Shown: positions 8,086 through 13,650, counted from the first letter of the stretch. The stretch: 28,075 nt of DNA from CAYOYH01 sp964408165 (GCA_964408165.1 CAYOYH010000005.1:1-28075); one strand, 5' to 3'. Program-made: numbers and translations. Notes: generated from the sequence alone by a model not told the origin.

Positions 8086-8202
8086 CTAGTTGTCCACTCT
8101 GAGATGTTTTATCCTCTCCTTGTAAATGTGCGTGGGGATTTCCCACTTTTTGGACTTATTAGCCCAGTTGGTTTCCGCATATCTTTCGGATTCCTCAGGA
8201 AT
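8086..8202 (-). CDS. Possible 38-residue small protein with AUU start behind an attenuator
   Basis: The minus frame from 8226 to the TAG at 8088-8086 reads like real protein (…VIPEESERYAETN and WEIPTHIYKERIKHLRVDN at the end) but has no ATG/GTG/TTG. A perfect AAGGAG on the minus strand (8216-8211) lies 8 bases before ATT at 8202. AUU is a rare but genuine start codon (known in infC). The other reading is that ATG 8252 starts the gene (MSFNRQRADF) and a -1 shift at the T6 run (8226-8221) joins the frames, either programmed, a decay mutation or a sequence error. It lies 34 bases upstream of the 124-residue gene, so the two would be co-transcribed. Confidence 0.4.
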   Translation of the reverse strand: MPEESERYAETNWANKSKKWEIPTHIYKERIKHLRVDN

Positions 8203-8216
8203 AACTTTGCTCCTTA

Positions 8217-8243
8217 AAACAAAAAATCGGCTCTTTGCCGATT
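8217..8243 (-). terminator. Rho-independent terminator/attenuator hairpin (minus strand)
   Basis: On the minus strand AATCGGC (8243-8237), loop AAAGA, GCCGATT (8231-8225), then a T run through 8221. The 7 bp stem is perfect. It stands between the minus promoter and the AAGGAG of the next ORF, which is the attenuator position. Confidence 0.6.
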
Positions 8244-8367
8244 GAAGCTCATTTGATTTGTTTTATTTGTTTACAATTTCAATCGACAACTATTATATGC
8301 GCACCAGCACCAGGCTCATAAAGAGCGTGCTTGGCTTGGTTAGAATAATTGAATTGAATTTGTTCAC
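8244..8367 (-). promoter_or_regulatory. Candidate attenuator leader with antiterminator helix
   Basis: The predicted minus-strand leader has four pairing segments in order. Segment 1 (8356-8348, CAATTCAAT) can pair with segment 2 (8283-8274, ATTGAAATTG, one bulge). Segment 2 extended (8287-8278, GTCGATTGAA) can instead pair with segment 3 (8246-8237, TTCAATCGGC): 10 pairs, one G-U. Segment 3 is also the 5' arm of the terminator with segment 4 (8231-8225). Pairings 1-2 and 3-4 (off) exclude pairing 2-3 (on). A further hairpin, GCACGCTC / GAGC-CTG-GTGC with loop TTTAT, lies between segments 1 and 2. The signal sensed is unknown. Confidence 0.5.
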
Positions 8368-8373
8368 AAAAAG

Positions 8374-8403
8374 AGAATACTACGAGCAGGAAATTGTTGT
8401 CAA
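8374..8403 (-). promoter_or_regulatory. Strong sigma70-type minus-strand promoter
   Basis: On the minus strand TTGACA (8403-8398), an 18-base spacer and TATTCT (8379-8374). It would start RNA near 8367. The AT-rich 33 bp repeat lies directly upstream and could act as an UP-type element. It faces the attenuator, the 38-residue ORF and the 124-residue gene. Confidence 0.55.
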
Positions 8404-8435
8404 ATGAAAATATATAATTTCGGTTTGTTTTAAAT
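8403..8435 (+). repeat. 33 bp direct repeat, left copy
   Basis: Identical to 11026-11058 at 32 of 33 positions (A versus G at the fifth base), AT-rich, with central TATATAATTTCGGTTTG. The two copies bracket the XRE regulator, the transglutaminase-like gene and the IS. It could be an attachment or duplication site, or a shared promoter/UP element. Confidence 0.75.
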
Positions 8436-8509
8436 GGCTAAAAAATGGAAAACACAGTGGAACGCTACGCCTGATTAACAGCCGTAAGGTAAGAAATACA
8501 GTAGGATAC

Positions 8510-8538
8510 TCGACGGAGGATTATAAAATCGTTATGAT
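8510..8538 (+). promoter_or_regulatory. Candidate promoter for the XRE gene
   Basis: TCGACG (8510-8515), a 17-base spacer and TATGAT (8533-8538), 33 bases before the XRE ATG. The -35 is weak. A GGAGG (8515-8519) inside the spacer has no useful ORF behind it. The rest of 8052-8571 holds the minus-strand leader and the 33 bp repeat; no plus-strand gene is supported there. Confidence 0.35.
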
Positions 8539-8571
8539 ATACTAAAATGGTTAAAAAAGTCTGCAAAGAAC

Positions 8572-8733
8572 ATGAAAAAAATCCGCGAAGCGAATAAAAT
8601 GCCACAAGGTGATATTTTTCGTGTGACAGATATTGATCGTGCATACATTACTAACCTTGAGGCAGGCAAACAAAACCCAACACTTGAAACGGTTGAGAAA
8701 ATTGCCAAGGCGTTGGGCGTTATTAACGACTAA
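8572..8733 (+). CDS. Small XRE-family (Cro/CI-like) helix-turn-helix regulator
   Basis: 53 residues that are almost exactly one HTH_3 domain: KKIREANKM at the start, PQGDIFRVTDIDRAYITNLE as helices 2-3, then GKQNPTLETVEKIAKALGV, the most conserved family segment. It should bind operator DNA as a dimer and probably controls its own promoter and the transglutaminase-like gene 14 bases downstream. No effector domain is present. The ribosome site is weak (AAAGAA). The local DNA is AT-richer than the ribosomal genes on either side, and it lies just inside the 33 bp repeat, which suggests a transferred module. Confidence 0.8.
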   Translation: MKKIREANKMPQGDIFRVTDIDRAYITNLEAGKQNPTLETVEKIAKALGVIND

Positions 8734-8747
8734 CTTTTGAAATAATT

Positions 8748-9773
8748 ATGGCAAAAGAACCAAGATTTGAACAACCTAGTGCACGTCAGGAAACATCAGA
8801 GGAAGAAGAAGACTCTCTCGAAATTTCAGTATCCGAAGGATCGGCGTTCGTATCTTTTCATGACTTAGAGTTAAGTGCTGAGAGCCCAACATCTTCAGAA
8901 ATACAGATTGTTGTCGAAAAACAGCCAATTGATTTGGTCGAAGGTAGAAGTTACGCTGATTTTTCAGTATTGATGGACAGGGAAACGGAAAAAATGGTAG
9001 ACCTAGGAGCTAAGGCAGAAGCTCTATTGGAATTACCAGAAAAGGAAAGGCCTGCAATAATTCTTAAGATTTTGAGGAGTAGAGTACATTATGCATACAA
9101 TGAGGTAATACAAAAATTATCTGAAACAGACCCCGAGTTGGCGCGATGGGTCGCGGAAAATATTGGGCTAAATTCTTCTGTTTTGAACATTCCTCTTTCT
9201 GAAATCATAGAAAAAGGCTATGGTGTTTGTGGACATTTAGCAACCGCTTATTTGTGGCTTGCAGAAAAAGCTGGTTTGAAAGGCGTAATACTAAGTAGTA
9301 ACCAAGGCACCATAAAGAATATCAGGCGTAGTGATACGGGAGAAAAATTGTTTGAATCTGTAGAGATAGGTCAGCCTGTGTCTGCCCATTCTTGGGTAGA
9401 AATCATAACCAGCGACGGTGTATGGATTCCAGTGGATCCCTCCACCAAACTTATTGGAGATAGCAGGGATGGTTTGGCAATATTTAAGGATGCAAATTAC
9501 ATGTCGTCAGCCCACCTGAGTTTAGATGGAGAGACGGAACCTAGAGATAAACTGAGTCCAAAATGGACTCCCATGCTTTTTGCACCCGCAGAAGCCACAG
9601 CATCTGGTACTTGCAGTTTGGAGCTAAGAAGCACAAAGTCAATCCTTCGGTTCCATGAGAAAGATCTACCTCCTACAAATATTCCATACTCTGGTGAAGG
9701 AAAATTACAGATTAACAGAGACGAACAATCGGGTGGGATGTCTTTAGATATTATTGAAGTCAAGAAAATGTAA
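8748..9773 (+). CDS. Transglutaminase-like cysteine protease-fold protein
   Basis: 341 residues. The first ~60 are acidic and Ser/Glu-rich, probably disordered. The core carries the transglutaminase-like triad: Cys in EKGYGVCGHLATAYLWLAEKAG (about residue 163), His in SAHSWVEI, and Asp in GVWIPVDPS. Such domains act as proteases, peptide N-glycanase relatives or cross-linkers; the substrate cannot be named. The C-terminal ~70 residues form an extra domain with predicted strands. No signal peptide or membrane helix is seen, so it is probably cytoplasmic. It follows the XRE gene by 14 bases and its 3' side was a palindrome now split by the IS. AT-rich composition fits transfer. Confidence 0.78.
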   Translation: MAKEPRFEQPSARQETSEEEEDSLEISVSEGSAFVSFHDLELSAESPTSSEIQIVVEKQPIDLVEGRSYADFSVLMDRETEKMVDLGAKAEALLELPEKERPAIILKILRSRVHYAYNEVIQKLSETDPELARWVAENIGLNSSVLNIPLSEIIEKGYGVCGHLATAYLWLAEKAGLKGVILSSNQGTIKNIRRSDTGEKLFESVEIGQPVSAHSWVEIITSDGVWIPVDPSTKLIGDSRDGLAIFKDANYMSSAHLSLDGETEPRDKLSPKWTPMLFAPAEATASGTCSLELRSTKSILRFHEKDLPPTNIPYSGEGKLQINRDEQSGGMSLDIIEVKKM

Positions 9774-9800
9774 TTTTTGGAGTCATAATCCTTTCTATTA

Positions 9801-9810
9801 TTTCCAAGGT
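9801..9810. terminator. Left arm of a palindrome split by the IS
   Basis: TTTCCAAGGT here and ACCTTGGAAA at 10972-10981. Removing the IS and one target copy rejoins them as a perfect 10 bp stem with a 3-base centre GAG, about 28 bases after the transglutaminase-like stop. It was probably that gene's terminator hairpin, although no long T run is seen. Confidence 0.45.
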
Positions 9811-9816
9811 GAGACC
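9808..9816. repeat. 9 bp target duplication, left
   Basis: GGTGAGACC, repeated exactly at 10966-10974, directly outside the terminal inverted repeats. A 9 bp duplication fits IS256-superfamily insertion. Confidence 0.8.
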
Positions 9817-9852
9817 GGGTTAAGTGTCAAAATGTGTGTGTGAAAGCACTGT

Positions 9853-9906
9853 TTTAACAGATGTGTAGTGTTGAATAATTATTTCTAAAAATAATTATCT
9901 GTTAAA
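9853..9906 (+). repeat. Large AT-rich hairpin in the IS 5' region
   Basis: Outer arms TTTAACAG (9853-9860) and CTGTTAAA (9899-9906); inner arms ATAATTATTT (9875-9884) and AAATAATTAT (9889-9898) with loop CTAA. It lies between the left inverted repeat and the transposase, where IS hairpins often block translation or transcription read-in from outside. Confidence 0.6.
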
Positions 9907-10053
9907 TTTAGTTAATGTAATCATAAATATATTAAGAACGGGCGCACTCTAAAAAGTACCATTAGGTACCGTTGCAAACGGTGCGGAATTAGTAAAACTA
10001 ACGTTCGACCTAGAGCCAAAACTAATACCAATATAAAGCTGTTTAGGGAGTAC

Positions 10054-10962
10054 TTGAAGCATAGTGTATCCAGGAACTATCTAGCAGAAAAACAAGGCAC
10101 CAGTAGGTCTAGTTTGTGGAGAAAGTTCAATGGTCTTTGTTCGACGCATATAGAGCCTTTGTTGCCTAGTTTAAGTCCTAGCTCTATCCAACTAGACGGC
10201 TTCTACCTAGCTTATCCAAGCATTAAACGCAACCGACATCTAAGGGGAGCTAAAACCGAGTCTTGTGTCTTGCTATGGGCACTGGACGATCATAACTTAA
10301 AGCCAGTGTACTGGAAGTTCTATAGGCGACTAGAGAACTCTGGGACGTGGAAAGATTTCATTAAAAACATGAAGGAGTGTGGTATTAATCCTGAACACCT
10401 AGTACATGATGGTCACCCTGGTATAACTCAAGCCACTAAGCGGTATTGGCCACAGACTAAACAGCAACGCTGCCTAGTACATTTGATGAGTGGCATGCAT
10501 AAAGACCTTGGTGTTGCTCCTCGTACCCAAATAGCCATACGGCTCAAACAAGTCGTAGCTAGCTTGTTCGATGTTACTAACGAGCAGGAGCAAAAAGAGT
10601 GGGAAAAAAGCTGGTTAGATTACGGCCAAACTTACGAAAAAAAGCTACTAGCATTACAAAAGGGTGAGGTTGTGCATGAACAAGACATGCGCATGCCGAA
10701 ATCCTTATTAGGGGCATTCTCCGTCATAAATGATGCCTACCTGAGGGATGAGCTATTTACTTATTTGGATAGCTCAAAAACAGTAAGTCGCACGACCAAT
10801 GCAATTGAGTCTAATAACGGCAATCTACGAGAATTACTGCGTCGCCATAGAGGCATGAAGCTAAATCAAAGAATAAACTTAGTTAGTTGGCAATTGGGCT
10901 TCAAGCAAGACCAAACTATAACCCAACTTAGAGGTCAAATACACACACATTTTGACACTTAA
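10054..10962 (+). CDS. IS1249-like DDE transposase (N-terminus uncertain, possibly decayed)
   Basis: 302 residues from TTG 10054. Catalytic-type acidic residues appear as IQLDGFYLAY, LVHDGHPG and TTNAIESNNGNLRELLRRHRGM. QQRCLVHLMSGMHKDLG matches the C-x2-H segment of the IS256/Mutator superfamily, and the LLRRHRGM ending is typical of IS1249 relatives. It cuts and joins the element's 25 bp ends. The same frame is open back to 9916 and encodes most of the zinc ribbon these enzymes carry (CNHKYIKNGRT then RYRCKRCG), but no standard start lies upstream. A TAA (9913-9915) stands next to where the first Cys pair should be, and the expected first Cys codon reads TTT (9907-9909). So the zinc ribbon may be lost, or translation may start at a non-standard codon such as ATT 9931. 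Confidence 0.8.
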   Translation: MKHSVSRNYLAEKQGTSRSSLWRKFNGLCSTHIEPLLPSLSPSSIQLDGFYLAYPSIKRNRHLRGAKTESCVLLWALDDHNLKPVYWKFYRRLENSGTWKDFIKNMKECGINPEHLVHDGHPGITQATKRYWPQTKQQRCLVHLMSGMHKDLGVAPRTQIAIRLKQVVASLFDVTNEQEQKEWEKSWLDYGQTYEKKLLALQKGEVVHEQDMRMPKSLLGAFSVINDAYLRDELFTYLDSSKTVSRTTNAIESNNGNLRELLRRHRGMKLNQRINLVSWQLGFKQDQTITQLRGQIHTHFDT

Positions 10963-10965
10963 CCC

Positions 10966-10974
10966 GGTGAGACC
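10966..10974. repeat. 9 bp target duplication, right
   Basis: GGTGAGACC, the exact copy of 9808-9816, directly after the right inverted repeat. Confidence 0.8.
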
Positions 10975-11025
10975 TTGGAAAGGGCGGGGCTTGTGGAAGT
11001 GGCGCTTATCTATGTGAACCTAGAC

Positions 11026-11058
11026 AATGGAAATATATAATTTCGGTTTGTTTTAAAT
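11026..11058 (+). repeat. 33 bp direct repeat, right copy
   Basis: Second copy of 8403-8435 (32 of 33 bases). It ends the accessory region about 50 bases before the rplJ promoter. A 12 bp palindrome, TACTAATTAGTA (11067-11078), follows and could be an operator. Confidence 0.75.
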
Positions 11059-11106
11059 AACCACACTACTAATTAGTATACGCCATCATTGTGTGTTTGT
11101 CAAGTG

Positions 11107-11135
11107 TTGACTGAGGTGGTGTTATACGCTAAACT
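11107..11135 (+). promoter_or_regulatory. Sigma70-type promoter for rplJ-rplL
   Basis: TTGACT (11107-11112), a 17-base spacer and TAAACT (11130-11135). It would give a leader of about 235 bases before rplJ, as expected for a regulated L10 operon. Confidence 0.5.
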
Positions 11136-11139
11136 TTTA

Positions 11140-11365
11140 TTCAATCATCACCGAAGACAGTGTCGTTCGCTTGAGCAGCGGATATAAGAAGACACCGAGG
11201 CGAGTGAACAAATCAATTGTTGCTAAACTCTTTCGATGCATGATGCGGAAGATTTTTTATTTTCCGAAGTTGTAAATTAACAACTCAGCATTAATGATCA
11301 CGAATTTCACACTTTCCCGCTACCCCAGCGCGCCAGTGCGAAACTCGCGGTGAATATAAACTTTA
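11140..11365 (+). promoter_or_regulatory. Structured rplJ leader, candidate L10 autoregulation site
   Basis: No ORF fits this long leader, but it contains stems: GTTCGCTTG (11165-11173) with CGAGTGAAC (11201-11209), nine pairs with two G-U; CGGAAGA (11246-11252) with TTTTCCG (11260-11266); and AGTTGT (11268-11273) with ACAACT (11280-11285). In many bacteria L10(L12)4 binds such a leader to repress rplJ (established knowledge). Assignment here is by position and foldability only. Confidence 0.45.
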
Positions 11366-11378
11366 AGGAGATTTTACT

Positions 11379-11909
11379 ATGGCACTAAGCAAAGAAAAGA
11401 AAGAAGCGGTAGTCAGTAATCTAGTAGAGCACCTCTCCAGCAGTAAGATTACGGTTTTGGCGCACTACAGTGGAATGAGCGTCAAAGAAGCCCAAGAACT
11501 TCGGGCCAAGGCTAGAGAGAATGGCACAACATTAGTAATTGTCAAAAACCGTTTAATGAAGGTGGCCATGAGCAAAGTTGAGGCGCTAAAGGACGCCGAT
11601 ACATCTGGTTTAGAGGGGCAACTACTGTATGCCTTCAACACCAAAGATGAAGTCGCACCGGCTCAAACATTAGCAAACTTTGCTAAAAACCACCCGGCTA
11701 TCGACCTCAAAGGAGCGTTCGACAACACCGGTGAATTGATGGATGAAGCCCAGGTGAAGCAATTAGCCTCACTGCCATCAAAAGAACAGTTGCGTGGACA
11801 ACTCGTTGGTACAATCGCTGCTCCACTTAGTGGACTAACTACTGTGCTTTCGGGCAACTTACGCGGCCTAGTGAATGTACTCAGCGCCCGAAAAGAAGAG
11901 TTGGCATAA
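11379..11909 (+). CDS. rplJ: 50S ribosomal protein L10
   Basis: 176 residues, normal L10 length. It starts MALSKEKKEAVVSNLVEHL and has the family segment AKARENGTTLVIVKNRLMKVAM, then LLYAFNTKDEVAPAQTLANFAK. The C-terminal helix (GLTTVLSGNLRGLVNVLSARKEELA) is where L12 dimers attach. L10 anchors the L12 stalk to 23S rRNA beside L11 and helps recruit translation GTPases. ATG 11379 has a clear AAGGAG 7 bases upstream. The usual rplA neighbour is 7.5 kb away here, so rplJ relies on its own promoter and leader. Confidence 0.97.
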   Translation: MALSKEKKEAVVSNLVEHLSSSKITVLAHYSGMSVKEAQELRAKARENGTTLVIVKNRLMKVAMSKVEALKDADTSGLEGQLLYAFNTKDEVAPAQTLANFAKNHPAIDLKGAFDNTGELMDEAQVKQLASLPSKEQLRGQLVGTIAAPLSGLTTVLSGNLRGLVNVLSARKEELA

Positions 11910-11984
11910 GCTAGCCTTCATTTAACAAATTAACAATTGTCATTTTTCATTTTGCAATGGAGAATATGACTAAAAGGAGTCAAT

Positions 11985-12431
11985 ATGGCTGAAGAAAAAA
12001 CTAAGAACGCGGCACCAGCTGCGAAAGACGAAAAAGAAAAGAAAGCTATACCAAAAAAGTTCGAAAAACTAGTAAAAGAAGTTAGCGAACTCAGCGCACT
12101 AGAACTAAGTGAGCTCGTAGCAGTGCTGGAAGATTATTTCGGTGTCAGCGCCGCCGCACCTGCGGTTGCTATGGCTGCCCCCGCAGCTGGCAACAATGGC
12201 GACCAAGAAGCTGAGGAAAAGAGTCAGTTTGATGTAGTCCTAAAAGACGCCGGTTCTCAAAAGATTGCCGTCATCAAAGCGGTTAAAGAAATCACCGGCC
12301 TAGGATTGGGCGAAGCCAAAGCCGTTGTCGATGGAGCACCGAAGCCTATCAAAGAAGGTGTGCTAAAGGCTGAAGCCGAGGAAGCCAAGAAAAAGCTAGA
12401 AGAAGCTGGCGCAACTGTTGAGCTAGTTTAG
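11985..12431 (+). CDS. rplL: 50S ribosomal protein L7/L12
   Basis: 148 residues, somewhat longer than the usual ~120-125 because of an N-terminal leader of about 22 residues rich in Lys/Glu/Ala (MAEEKTKNAAPAAKDEKEKK). The dimerisation helices follow (LSALELSELVAVLEDYFGVS), then an Ala/Pro hinge, then the factor-binding C-terminal domain (FDVVLKDAGSQKIAVIKAVK, GLGLGEAKAVVDGAPKPIKEG). L12 dimers on L10 contact EF-Tu, EF-G and other GTPases. AAGGAG precedes the ATG. A strong terminator follows, so the rplJ-rplL unit ends here. Confidence 0.97.
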   Translation: MAEEKTKNAAPAAKDEKEKKAIPKKFEKLVKEVSELSALELSELVAVLEDYFGVSAAAPAVAMAAPAAGNNGDQEAEEKSQFDVVLKDAGSQKIAVIKAVKEITGLGLGEAKAVVDGAPKPIKEGVLKAEAEEAKKKLEEAGATVELV

Positions 12432-12452
12432 ATATCTCGACTAGGTATTTGC

Positions 12453-12482
12453 AAAAGCACCCCGAAAGGGGTGCTTTTCATT
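12453..12482 (+). terminator. Rho-independent terminator after rplL
   Basis: AAAAGCACCCC (12453-12463), GAAA loop, GGGGTGCTTTT (12468-12478), then CATTT. The 11 bp stem is perfect with a stable tetraloop, and the A/T flanks let it work in both directions. Confidence 0.92.
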
Positions 12483-12549
12483 TGGCGCACAGGTGGAAAG
12501 AAGTAAGAGTTTAGAGGAACCTAAGCCTCCACGGTATGTCGCATTACTT

Positions 12550-12674
12550 AGAAGTGGAGATAGCTGTATGGATAAGTGCCGCTTCCGCCTCGCAGAAAAA
12601 ACTCGCTATCTGTGCCAAGAACATGACTGGTGTAAGTAGCCCCCATAGGCTACTTGGCAGAGTTATGCGACCAG
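12550..12674 (+). repeat. Two-hairpin repeat, unit 1 (plus)
   Basis: Contains, in order: GAAGTGG with CCGCTTC (hairpin I, 12551-12585), the linker GCCTCGCAG then CTCGCTATCTGTGCCAAGA, and hairpin II (12622-12669). Hairpin II has outer arms ATGACT/AGTTAT, an internal loop GGTG/GCAG, and inner arms TAAGTAGCC/GGCTACTTG. The same layout recurs at 13329, 13500, 13686, 13748 and 13859. The remaining intergenic bases, 12484-12549 and 12675-12766, show no gene. Confidence 0.75.
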
Positions 12675-12688
12675 TGGCTCAGGGTGGG

Positions 12689-12697
12689 TGTGGATAA
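12689..12697 (-). other. Consensus DnaA box
   Basis: TTATCCACA on the minus strand, a perfect DnaA-box match. An AT-rich stretch (12698-12775) follows on the plus strand. A near match, ATATCCACA, lies at 13997-14005. One perfect 9-mer can occur by chance in 28 kb, and another lies at 186-194 inside the GT2 gene. Confidence 0.35.
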
Positions 12698-12766
12698 CTT
12701 TTTGACTCAACAGAATAATAATGTTAACCTTTCAAAGATAATTGCGAGAATTGAACAAGTAATTTA

Positions 12767-12780
12767 AACAAACGTTTGTT
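12767..12780. promoter_or_regulatory. 14 bp perfect palindrome, possible operator
   Basis: AACAAACGTTTGTT. It overlaps a possible -10 (TAAACA, paired at 17 bases with TTGCGA), 25 bases before the ATG at 12806. Shape and place fit a dimeric repressor site; the regulator is unknown. Confidence 0.4.
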
Positions 12781-12805
12781 CGAAATAACACAAAGAGACA
12801 AAACT

Positions 12806-13315
12806 ATGTCAGAATTGCCAGAGAAACAAGTAAAGAGATTAAAATCACTCATCCAAGAGGCGGAGACTTCTTTGGCTGCAGCAAACGAACTGCTAGTGAG
12901 CTTGGTTGGCGAGGACGAACAAGTTATCCGGGCTGTTCGCCAAGAATCTACAGGCAAAATTATCGAGGGTGTTTTTGACGGTCAAAACATGCTGGGCCCA
13001 GACGGCAAAACCTATCCCGTACCAGCAAATTACGCCTCTAAATCTAAGCTTGTACAGGGTGATATTTTGAAACTTACTATTGCCGAAGATGGCGGGTTTA
13101 TTTACAAGCAAATTGGCCCTATTGAGCGCAACCAACTCATCGGCACACTAGTGCAAAGAGATGGCCAGTATTTTGTAGAGGCCAACGCCAAAGAATACCG
13201 AGTGCTCCTAGCTAGTGTTACCTATTTCAAAGCTAAAGCTGGCGATCAAATTAGTATTATCATCCCCGAGGGCGACGACGATGTTGAATGGGCTGCCATA
13301 GAAGCTTCACTCTAA
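12806..13315 (+). CDS. Conserved-looking hypothetical protein with coiled-coil and beta-rich domain
   Basis: 169 residues from ATG 12806; a TTG at 12776 would add 10 residues but lies inside the palindrome and has no ribosome site. The N-terminal ~45 residues form a Lys/Glu/Leu helix (LPEKQVKRLKSLIQEAETSL). The remainder is beta-rich: GVFDGQNMLGPDGKTYPVPANYASKS, VQGDILKLTIAEDGGFIYKQI, then AKAGDQISIIIP. GDILKL followed later by GDQISI, each with short strands around it, resembles two small barrel-like repeats, perhaps OB- or TRAM-like, but no family is recognised. It is flanked on both sides by the two-hairpin repeats. Codon use matches the resident genes. Confidence 0.7.
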   Translation: MSELPEKQVKRLKSLIQEAETSLAAANELLVSLVGEDEQVIRAVRQESTGKIIEGVFDGQNMLGPDGKTYPVPANYASKSKLVQGDILKLTIAEDGGFIYKQIGPIERNQLIGTLVQRDGQYFVEANAKEYRVLLASVTYFKAKAGDQISIIIPEGDDDVEWAAIEASL

Positions 13316-13328
13316 CCTCTCTGAGCCT

Positions 13329-13382
13329 CTGGTCGCATAACTCTGCCAAGTAGCCTGGGGCTACTTGCACCAGTCATGCTCT
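13329..13382 (-). repeat. Two-hairpin repeat, unit 2 (minus, cut by the gap)
   Basis: Hairpin II in minus orientation: GCATAACT, GGTG/GCAG loop, CAAGTAGCC/GGCTACTTG inner stem. The sequence then runs into the N block, so hairpin I of this unit is missing. Confidence 0.7.
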
Positions 13383-13482
13383 NNNNNNNNNNNNNNNNNN
13401 NNNNNNNNNNNNNNNNNNNNNNNNNNNNNNNNNNNNNNNNNNNNNNNNNNNNNNNNNNNNNNNNNNNNNNNNNNNNNNNNNN
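13383..13482. other. Assembly gap (100 N)
   Basis: Exactly 100 N, the usual placeholder for unknown length. The sequence before it (13321-13382) and after it (13499-13552) is nearly the same repeat, so repeats probably broke the assembly and further units may be missing. Confidence 0.95.
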
Positions 13483-13499
13483 CGCCCTTTTTGAGACTT

Positions 13500-13627
13500 C
13501 TGGTCGCATAACTCTGCCAAGTAGCCTGGGGCTACTTGCACCAGTCATGCTCTGGGCTCATTTCGTAAGTTTTTCCTGCGAGGCAAATGTAGCAGTACTG
13601 TTCGTACAGCTACATTCACTTCTCAAA
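13500..13627 (-). repeat. Two-hairpin repeat, unit 3 (minus)
   Basis: Read on the minus strand: hairpin I with outer arms AATGTAGC/GCTACATT and inner arms GTAC/GTAC around loop GAACA; then the linker GCCTCGCAGGAAAAACT; then hairpin II with GCATGACT/AGTTATGC, GGTG/GCAG and CAAGTAGCC/GGCTACTTG. This is the most regular copy. Confidence 0.8.
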
Positions 13628-13650
13628 AATAACTGACGAACTGCGCTCCA

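Larger units (their letters stand above)
9817..10965 (+). mobile_element. IS256-superfamily (IS1249-like) insertion sequence, 1149 bp
   Basis: The ends are perfect 25 bp inverted repeats (9817-9841 and 10941-10965) that begin GGGTTAAGTGTC and run into a TG repeat. They are flanked by 9 bp duplications. One transposase gene fills the element and its stop codon lies inside the right repeat. Perfect ends and a perfect target duplication mean the insertion is recent or never rearranged. Family assignment rests on the transposase motifs and the 9 bp duplication. Confidence 0.88.

Noticed and set aside
7504..8121. 11 bp inverted repeat AAGGAGAGGAT / ATCCTCTCCTT around the 124-residue gene
   Set aside because: No extension beyond 11 bp and both arms look like ribosome-site sequence; chance is likely.
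8297..8407. 36-codon plus-strand ORF (MRTSTRLIKSVLGLV…) ending inside the 33 bp repeat
   Set aside because: It lies antisense to the attenuator leader, has no ribosome site, and its ATG overlaps a TTATAT box. The minus-strand signals are far stronger.
13376..13636. ORFs running through the N block and repeat units (both strands), and 13835-14023
   Set aside because: They depend on N bases or on structured repeat DNA; no protein-like sequence.
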